Below are positions 1 to 4,247 of a DNA stretch of 7,796 bases, one piece after another. Source of the stretch: Opitutaceae bacterium (GTDB lineage Bacteria; Verrucomicrobiota; Verrucomicrobiae; Opitutales; Opitutaceae); the NCBI GenBank assembly GCA_031266495.1, contig JAISAX010000222.1, forward strand, positions 1 to 7,796. Reading direction: 5' to 3'. Within the stretch, counting starts at the first letter, position 1. Every line of letters begins with the position of its first letter. The position numbers and the translations under genes were made by a program. Under the pieces are notes generated by a model. It saw only the letters and a program-made list of their open reading frames with translations, made no database searches and was not told the DNA's origin.

Positions 1-118
1 TCCGCCCGGGGCGGGGCCGCGCGACGGGCCCGCCCGCGCGGGGCCCGGCGGCGGGGGCCGGGGCGGGGGGGGGGGGTGGGGCGGGGGGGGGGGGGGGGGG
101 GGGGGGGGGGGAAGGCGT
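1..118. other. G/C-only stretch with long G runs, possible artefact
   Basis: Apart from T1, A24 and T77, positions 1-111 contain only G and C. G runs occupy 65-76 (12), 78-81 (4) and 83-111 (29). Real coding DNA of this genome, seen elsewhere in the window, is never this skewed. One explanation is poly-G from two-colour short-read chemistry or low-quality contig-end sequence. The other is a genuine proline-rich coding segment on the minus strand. Because stop codons need A and T, the open minus frame through this stretch is not evidence of coding. Confidence 0.7.
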
Positions 119-160
119 ATGGTTATTGTCGTTGCGGGTGCTCATGTTGCGGGTGCTCAT
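1..160 (-). CDS. Partial CDS, N-terminus of probable ABC permease partner
   Basis: An ATG at 160-158 overlaps the TGA stop of the ABC ATPase (159-157) as ATGA, the usual sign of translational coupling between an ABC-2 ATPase and its membrane subunit. The frame reads MSTRNMSTRNDNNHTPS and then enters a run of prolines and alanines that stays open to the left edge. No membrane segment is visible because the gene is cut off, so the permease assignment rests on position alone. The first ten residues are a five-residue unit repeated exactly, giving a second possible ATG at 145. Only codons down to about 112 are trustworthy, since the rest lies in the suspicious G-run region. It could instead be an accessory protein of the transporter. 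Confidence 0.45.
   Translation of the reverse strand, partial: MSTRNMSTRNDNNHTPSPPPPPPPPPAPPPPPAPAPAAGPRAGGPVARPRPGR
131..160. repeat. Perfect 15-bp tandem duplication containing the start codon
   Basis: The unit gttgcgggtgctcat occurs twice without mismatch, at 131-145 and 146-160. Read on the minus strand it encodes MSTRN twice in frame. The duplication therefore copies the initiation codon and the stop-start overlap sequence of the downstream gene. Confidence 0.95.
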
Positions 161-1068
161 GATCTTTTCTCTTCGGAACGGGACGGGAGGGAGGCGCGGG
201 AGACTTTTGTGAGGAAGAGCTGGTCGAGGCGGGCGCGGGGTTGCTCGATGGCGTTGAGGCGGTGGCCGCGCTGGCCGAGCCATTGCCTGAAGGCGGCGAG
301 GTCGGCGTCGGAGAACGTGTCCACGATGAGCGCCTGCTGGTCGCGCTGGCCGACGAGTTCGCTGACGTTGCCTTCAAGGATGAGCTTGCCGCGGTCGAGG
401 ATGGCGATGCGGTCGCACACGTCCTCGATCTGGGCGAGCAGGTGCGAGGTGATGAGGACCGTCTTGCCCTGCTTCTTGAGCTTGAGGATGAGTTCGCACA
501 TCTCGGCCGAACCGACGGGATCGACGCCCGCCGTGGGTTCGTCGAGGACGATCAGCCGGGGATCGTGCACGAGCGCCTGGGCCAGGCCGATGCGCTGGAG
601 CATGCCCTTCGAGTAGGTGCCGACGCGGCGGTGCGAGGCGCCGGAGAGGCCCACCCAGTCGATCACTTCCTTGACGCGGCCATTGAGCTGCGCGCGCGGC
701 ACCCGGCAGACGCGGGCATAGAACCGCACAAGCTCCGCGCCGCTCAGGTAACGGTAAAAATACGGCGCCTCGGGCAGGTACCCGACGTTGCGGCGCGAGG
801 ACACCTGCTCGCTCGACACGCCAAACACGCGACATTCGCCGAGCGTGGCCTCGAGCAGGCCGAGGATGACCTTGATCGTGGTGCTCTTGCCGGAGCCGTT
901 TGGGCCGAGCAGGCCGAAGACCTGGCCCTCGGGGATCGTCAGCGTCAGGTTGTCCACGGCCCGGAGTTTCACGCCGCGCAGGCTGATGGGAAAGTCCTTC
1001 GTGAGACCGCGGATCTCGATCGCGGGAACCTGGGAGTTGGCGGGAGGTGTGGCGGGAGTGTCGCTCAT
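157..1068 (-). CDS. ABC-2-type transporter ATP-binding protein
   Basis: This is a 303-residue ATPase of the CcmA/ABC-2 exporter class, which powers a separate membrane permease at the cytoplasmic face. Visible motifs in order are Walker A GPNGSGKST (55-63), the Q-loop region GYLPEAPYFYRYLSG (96-110) with Glu100 where Gln is classical, signature YSKGMLQR (152-159), Walker B LIVLDEP (172-178) with D176/E177, D-loop GVDP (181-184) and H-loop His209. The tail after about 240 is the short C-terminal extension usual in this class. The start at 1068 is chosen because the domain begins soon after; upstream codons to 1242 overlap the acylphosphatase in another frame. No strong Shine-Dalgarno is seen. 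It lies 37 bp downstream of the acylphosphatase and overlaps the next gene by ATGA, so the three are probably one operon. The substrate cannot be told. The genomic N-terminal region repeats GGCGGGAG twice, encoding only a flexible leader. Confidence 0.93.
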   Translation of the reverse strand: MSDTPATPPANSQVPAIEIRGLTKDFPISLRGVKLRAVDNLTLTIPEGQVFGLLGPNGSGKSTTIKVILGLLEATLGECRVFGVSSEQVSSRRNVGYLPEAPYFYRYLSGAELVRFYARVCRVPRAQLNGRVKEVIDWVGLSGASHRRVGTYSKGMLQRIGLAQALVHDPRLIVLDEPTAGVDPVGSAEMCELILKLKKQGKTVLITSHLLAQIEDVCDRIAILDRGKLILEGNVSELVGQRDQQALIVDTFSDADLAAFRQWLGQRGHRLNAIEQPRARLDQLFLTKVSRASLPSRSEEKRS

Positions 1069-1105
1069 TATTGCAGGATGCGTTGTTTGATCCGGACTAT
1101 CTGGT

Positions 1106-1399
1106 CTATCTGATCCGGAAACCGGAAAATTGTGCGGAGCGTTCGCAGCCCGAACGCTCGATCTTGCGGATATAGCCGTGCAGACGCTCGTCGATTGCGC
1201 GGAGGAAGGCGTCGATTTCCTCGCGCCGGCCTTCGGCCTCAAGCCCCACGCGGCCGTCGTCGAGATTCCTGACCTCGCCGGCCACCTCGAATTCGCGGGC
1301 CACCTCGAGCGTGCCCTGCCGGAAACCCACGCCTTGCACGCGGCCGCTGAAATACACCGTCTCGTGACGCACGTTGTTCATTCGCTCGGTAAAATGCAT
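1106..1399 (-). CDS. acyP: Acylphosphatase
   Basis: This is a small cytosolic enzyme hydrolysing acyl-phosphates such as acetyl- or carbamoyl-phosphate. The 97-residue length fits the family (about 90-100). The signature GRVQGVGFRQ (19-28) supplies the phosphate-binding loop and catalytic Arg27, and VRNLDDG (43-49) supplies catalytic Asn45; these correspond to Arg23 and Asn41 of the animal enzyme. The C-terminus FSGFRIR resembles the family's last beta-strand. A second start at 1381 (residue 7) would give 91 residues and fits the family equally well; neither has a convincing ribosome-binding site. It is the first gene of a likely minus-strand operon with the ABC ATPase, a pairing with no obvious biochemical logic. 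Stop is TAG at 1108-1106. Confidence 0.92.
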   Translation of the reverse strand: MHFTERMNNVRHETVYFSGRVQGVGFRQGTLEVAREFEVAGEVRNLDDGRVGLEAEGRREEIDAFLRAIDERLHGYIRKIERSGCERSAQFSGFRIR

Positions 1400-1509
1400 G
1401 AGGGGGAAGATCGGAACGGGATTGTCGTAACCAAGGGAATAACCAAGGGAGAATGTGGCCGTGGATCAATCCGTAAAATCACTTTTTGCAGCATAACAAA
1501 GGCAGTCAA

Positions 1510-1534
1510 CCCCCGGGATGGGGCCGGCCGGGGG
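1510..1534. other. GC-rich inverted repeat in divergent spacer
   Basis: CCCCCGG (1510-1516) pairs with CCGGGGG (1528-1534) across an 11-base loop that itself contains the palindrome GGCCGGCC. It has no following T run on either strand, so a leader structure or protein-binding site is as likely as a terminator. Confidence 0.4.
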
Positions 1535-1561
1535 GAATCAATCCGGCATTTGGCGTTGCGT

Positions 1562-1576
1562 CCGGGACCGTCCCGG
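1562..1576. other. Compact palindromic hairpin in leader of acidic-protein gene
   Basis: CCGGGA (1562-1567) and TCCCGG (1571-1576) form a perfect 6-bp stem around the loop CCG, extendable by a G-T pair. It ends about 31 bases before the ATG at 1608. It could be an operator or an mRNA leader hairpin; the sequence does not decide. Confidence 0.4.
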
Positions 1577-1607
1577 GCAGATTCGCCTCCGTTTCCAACA
1601 TCCCTGA

Positions 1608-2384
1608 ATGAGCGATTACAACACTGACGGCTTCTCTGACGGCGAATGGCAGGATCGCGGAGATCTGGTGTGGAACGAATTTGACTGGGAACGCTACCTG
1701 CGCGATCAGGACGAGAACATCCTGCGTTACCTCGCCTGCTACGAAAAGCTCCGGAAACACCCGCAACGCCTCGACGAGGCCGCCCGCCTCATGGGCTGGG
1801 ACATGGAGGAGTGGAACGGCGAAACCTGGAACGACGAATCCGGCAAGGTCGCGGTAAGTGCCTCCGGCGAGGCCCTCGACGACGACTCCGACTCCGCCGC
1901 CGCCGACGACGACGACGACGCTGCTGACGACGACGCCATCCCCGGGATGGACGATGACGACGAACCGTACACATTGCACAAAAACCCGGTTTTCATCGCG
2001 ACCCGGGCCATCTACCTGAGCCTTTCCCGGAGCTGGGCGCGCCTCGCCGGCGATCCGGCCAACGTCCCTCAACACCTCGCCGTCAGCCACCTGCACGCGC
2101 TTCAGGCCGGCGAGATGCAGTCCTTCCTCGCGATGCAGGCGCTGGACTTCGGGGATTACGCGCTCGCCATCAGCTTCTTCAAACGGGCACTCCACGAGCT
2201 CAATGCCACGATGGCCAGCCTCGGCCAGGTCAAGGCCGATGCCTCGCGGCTGCTCCGCGGTTACTGCGCCGGCGCCATGCCCCGGCTCTTTGACTTGCGC
2301 GAGATCTGGCTGCGCGTGATGGCCGGTTGCCGCCACGAACTCTCCTACCCTTCGGACGACGACGATTTCGAAGACGAGGAGTGA
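1608..2384 (+). CDS. Hypothetical acidic protein with Asp-rich linker
   Basis: This 258-residue protein is not recognised. It has three parts: an N-terminal helical region rich in Trp and acidic residues (about 1-75, with WNEFDWERYLRDQDEN at 22-37), a disordered Ser/Asp/Ala linker (about 84-119) dominated by Asp runs at 91-93, 100-104, 107-109 and 115-118, and a C-terminal helical region (about 125-245) with a TPR-like stretch, FGDYALAISFFKRALHELNA, at 181-200. The end is again acidic (SDDDDFEDEE). No signal peptide, membrane segment or catalytic motif is seen, so it is probably cytoplasmic. The start at 1608 gives MSDYNTDG and has no Shine-Dalgarno. It stands alone between a divergent operon and lplT on the same strand 101 bp downstream. 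The steady codon bias of its helical parts supports a real gene. An adaptor or protein-binding role is conceivable but unsupported. Confidence 0.8.
   Translation: MSDYNTDGFSDGEWQDRGDLVWNEFDWERYLRDQDENILRYLACYEKLRKHPQRLDEAARLMGWDMEEWNGETWNDESGKVAVSASGEALDDDSDSAAADDDDDAADDDAIPGMDDDDEPYTLHKNPVFIATRAIYLSLSRSWARLAGDPANVPQHLAVSHLHALQAGEMQSFLAMQALDFGDYALAISFFKRALHELNATMASLGQVKADASRLLRGYCAGAMPRLFDLREIWLRVMAGCRHELSYPSDDDDFEDEE
1905..1934 (+). repeat. GAC trinucleotide repeat encoding an Asp tract
   Basis: Five GAC codons (1905-1919), two GCT codons and three more GAC codons (1926-1934) encode Asp-rich residues 100-109 of the hypothetical protein. Such triplet tracts can change length without breaking the frame. 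Confidence 0.8.
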
Positions 2385-2485
2385 GCCGGCGGGGAGGGGG
2401 GGGGGGGAGGGCCGTCAGCCATAACGCGTATTGAATTTATCAATTATCGCTGCTCACTGATGTCCTGTATGCTCTCGCACTTCGT
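2385..2485 (+). promoter_or_regulatory. Spacer before lplT with G12 run and AT-rich pocket
   Basis: A 12-base G run (2396-2407) is followed by an AT-rich pocket (2421-2450), unusual in this GC-rich window and the likeliest place for the lplT operon promoter. It contains TTGAAT (2431-2436) and a small inverted repeat TTGA/TCAA (2431-2434 with 2440-2443). No -10 hexamer at correct spacing is convincing, so the promoter call is tentative. No factor-independent terminator for the preceding gene is visible. Confidence 0.35.
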
Positions 2486-3841
2486 ATGAAATCCGCCTCC
2501 AGCGCCTCCGGCACTTCTCGCAACTATCCGCTCCTGCTCGCCGGGCAGTTTCTGGGCGCATTCGGCGACAACGCCATCCTTGCCGTCATCGTCGGGCAAC
2601 TCACCTGGCTGCATCAGGCGGGGAGCATCACCGAAGGCGCCCTGCGCACGGCGAGCACGTTTTACACGAGCCTGCTTTTCATCCCGTACGTGCTGCTCGC
2701 GCCGTTTGCGGGCTACCTCAACGACCGCCATGCCAAGACGCGCTGGCTCGTCGGCGGCAACGGCCTCAAGATCATCGGCACCCTGCTGTGCGCGGTCAGC
2801 ATCCGGGGCGTGGCGGGAGAGGCGGGAGAGGCGGGAGGGGCGTTCTGGCAGGGCATCGGTTACCTCGTGGTCGGCATCGGCGCCTGCGTGTATGGACCGG
2901 CCAAATACGGCATCCTGCCGGAAATCCTCCCGCGCGAACGGCTCGTCAAGGCCAACGGCACCGTCGAGTTACTGACGCTTGTCGCCATCCTCTCCGGCGC
3001 GATTGCCGGGGCGCGGCTTTCCGACGCGTTTCGCGACAACGTCCTCGTTTCCTTCGGCATCCTTGCCGCAATCTACGGCGGCGCGCTGCTGTTCAGCCTT
3101 GCCATGCGGCCCACGCCCGCCGACCCGGGCGTGCGCCTGGGCGCGAGCATCGGCGAGTTCGGACGGCACACACGCGACCTGTGCGCCTCGCCGCGCCTGC
3201 GCAAGATGCTGCTCGGCACCGCGCTCTTCTGGGTGTGCGGAGCGACCATGAAAATCAACTTCCAGCCGTGGGGCATCCAGGTGCTCGGGCTGGAGAACAA
3301 CACGCAAATCGCGCTTCTCGGTCTCTGGCTCAGCGTCGGCGTGATGATCGGCAGCATCCTCGCCGGACAACTCCACAAGGTCGGCGACCTGCGCGCCGCT
3401 CCGCACTACGGCTTCGGCCTGGCGGTGATGCTCGCGCTGCTCTTCAGCGTGGAGTCGTTCGGGGTATTCTGGAGGGGGCCGGTGTTTCATGTCGCGTCGG
3501 TCAACATCATCGTGCCGGTGACGTTTTTGTTGATCGCGACAGGCATCGTGGCCGGACTTTTTCTGATCCCGCTCAACGCGGCGCTCCAGGCCGAGTCCGA
3601 CCCGGCCCGGCTGGGCAAGACGATCGCGGTGCAAAATCTTTTCGACAACATCGGCATGTGTATTGCCGGCGCCTACACGTTCATCGCGGTGAAGGCGGGG
3701 ATGTCGGCCAGCGGGGTGTTTCTCGGGCTGGCCGCGGCCATCGCGGTGATCGCGCTGCTGATGCGGCAGCGCAAACCGGCCCCCCCCCCCGCCCGCTACC
3801 ACAGCCGCATGATCTCTCCAACGCCAACGCACAAACCATGA
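2486..3841 (+). CDS. lplT: Lysophospholipid transporter LplT (MFS)
   Basis: LplT carries lysophospholipids across the inner membrane to the cytoplasmic side, where Aas re-acylates them. The 451-residue protein has about twelve hydrophobic segments and the family's hallmark stretches: AGQFLGAFGDNA (19-30), the MFS loop GYLNDRHAKTRW (76-87), GNGLKIIG (91-98), YGPAKYGILPE (136-146), LVKANG (153-158), IPLNAALQ (361-368) and IAVQNLFDN (380-388). All resemble E. coli LplT. It is about 50 residues longer than the E. coli protein, owing partly to an N-terminal Ser-rich leader, a Gly/Ala/Glu insertion at 109-119 and a Pro-rich cytoplasmic tail (430-451). The tail is encoded across an 11-base C run. 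Its TGA overlaps the ATG of the next gene (ATGA), and aas follows, so the operon context confirms the call. No Shine-Dalgarno precedes the ATG at 2486. Confidence 0.93.
   Translation: MKSASSASGTSRNYPLLLAGQFLGAFGDNAILAVIVGQLTWLHQAGSITEGALRTASTFYTSLLFIPYVLLAPFAGYLNDRHAKTRWLVGGNGLKIIGTLLCAVSIRGVAGEAGEAGGAFWQGIGYLVVGIGACVYGPAKYGILPEILPRERLVKANGTVELLTLVAILSGAIAGARLSDAFRDNVLVSFGILAAIYGGALLFSLAMRPTPADPGVRLGASIGEFGRHTRDLCASPRLRKMLLGTALFWVCGATMKINFQPWGIQVLGLENNTQIALLGLWLSVGVMIGSILAGQLHKVGDLRAAPHYGFGLAVMLALLFSVESFGVFWRGPVFHVASVNIIVPVTFLLIATGIVAGLFLIPLNAALQAESDPARLGKTIAVQNLFDNIGMCIAGAYTFIAVKAGMSASGVFLGLAAAIAVIALLMRQRKPAPPPARYHSRMISPTPTHKP
2812..2838 (+). repeat. Three 9-bp tandem repeats inside lplT
   Basis: The unit ggcgggaga occurs at 2812-2820 and 2821-2829, with ggcgggagg at 2830-2838. 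It encodes the AGEAGEAGG insertion (residues 110-118) in the loop between the third and fourth membrane segments, where E. coli LplT has a short turn. Confidence 0.85.
3780..3790 (+). repeat. C11 homopolymer at the 3' end of lplT
   Basis: Eleven consecutive C residues encode part of the PAPPPA tail of LplT, about 50 bases before its stop. The alternative frame entered by a one-base insertion or a -1 slip here is open without a stop into the next gene, so the run joins or separates two reading frames. Confidence 0.9.
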
Positions 3842-4212
3842 ACCTCCCCTCTGATGAACTGGCTGCCCAACTGCTCTTCTGGAGCAGCCTGGGCAGTTTT
3901 CCCCTGGCGCTTGTGGCTTTCCTGCTTGCCTTCAGGCTCCCCTCACGCGCGGTCGCCGTGACAGCGTTATTTGCCGGAAGCCTCTTCCTGTCATGCTTTC
4001 TCTGGTACGCATGGAACTTCGCGCACGGGCTGGCAGGCAACGCCACACGCGCCTACGAGTGGATCCCCTGGCATTACTTTTACATGGCAAGTCTTGTGAT
4101 TTCGGCGATGGCCGGATGCTGTCTGTTCTCTGCCCGGAGCAGGAAAACAGGCAGGACCAACCCTGTTGCCGCCCGGTCAGACGGAGAGATTGGGAAACAG
4201 GAACTGCCCTGA
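3838..4212 (+). CDS. Small three-helix membrane protein between lplT and aas
   Basis: This 124-residue protein is not recognised. It has three hydrophobic segments at about 12-32, 37-57 and 79-97, then a basic, polar tail of about 27 residues (SRKTGRTNPVAARSDGEIGK and onward). Between helices two and three lies an aromatic stretch, WYAWNFAHGLAG (56-67), then YEWIPWHYFYM (73-83). The second and third helices carry Cys53, Cys94 and Cys95. The start at 3838 is set by the ATGA overlap with the lplT stop, and aas begins 35 bp after its stop. This places it inside the lysophospholipid operon, suggesting an accessory role in lysophospholipid uptake or repair, which is inference only. Codon use looks different from its neighbours: TTA, AGG, AGT, ACA and GGA codons appear in a short gene, hinting at later acquisition. 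It could also be an unrelated passenger. Confidence 0.8.
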   Translation: MNLPSDELAAQLLFWSSLGSFPLALVAFLLAFRLPSRAVAVTALFAGSLFLSCFLWYAWNFAHGLAGNATRAYEWIPWHYFYMASLVISAMAGCCLFSARSRKTGRTNPVAARSDGEIGKQELP

Positions 4213-4226
4213 AACCGCCCTGAAAC
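4206..4226 (+). repeat. Short direct repeat over stop codon before aas
   Basis: The ten bases gccctgaaac recur at 4206-4215 and 4217-4226. The first copy contains the TGA stop of the small membrane protein gene. A GGAA at 4239-4242 is the only ribosome-binding-like sequence before the aas ATG. Confidence 0.6.
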
Positions 4227-4247
4227 TGCCTTGTTACTGGAACCTTC

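Larger units (their letters stand above)
1400..1607. promoter_or_regulatory. Divergent intergenic spacer with probable promoters
   Basis: These 208 bp separate acyP (minus) from the acidic-protein gene (plus), so both promoters should be here. The AT-richest part is 1469-1500. On the minus strand a TTGACT hexamer (1509-1504) resembles a -35 box, but no good -10 lies 16-18 bp further on, so I do not assign a promoter. A 12-bp near-perfect direct repeat, aaccaaggga plus two bases, sits at 1429-1440 and 1441-1452. Two GC-rich hairpins follow nearer the plus-strand start and are listed separately. Confidence 0.4.

Noticed and set aside
769..771. Glutamate in place of the Q-loop glutamine (residue 100) of the ABC ATPase as a defect
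   Set aside because: YLPE is frequent in ABC-2-type ATPases of this class, so it is not a sign of loss of function.
241..1113. 290-codon plus-strand frame opposite the ABC ATPase
   Set aside because: It mirrors a confirmed gene; high GC content keeps antisense frames open.
1069..1242. N-terminal extension of the ABC ATPase to 1242
   Set aside because: The extra 58 codons overlap the acylphosphatase gene and lack any ABC homology; the ATG at 1068 fits the domain.
1504..1509. TTGACT on the minus strand as a promoter -35 box
   Set aside because: No -10 hexamer at 16-18 bp spacing; TATGCT is only 8 bases away.
1506..2336. 276-codon minus-strand frame opposite the acidic protein gene
   Set aside because: The Val/Gly runs are the antisense of Asp codons, and the plus frame has a natural linker-and-helix layout. 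Some doubt remains because neither product is recognised.
2788..3837. Upstream part of the open frame that continues into the small membrane protein
   Set aside because: It overlaps lplT in another frame and reads as Arg-rich shadow sequence; the genuine protein starts at the ATGA overlap at 3838.
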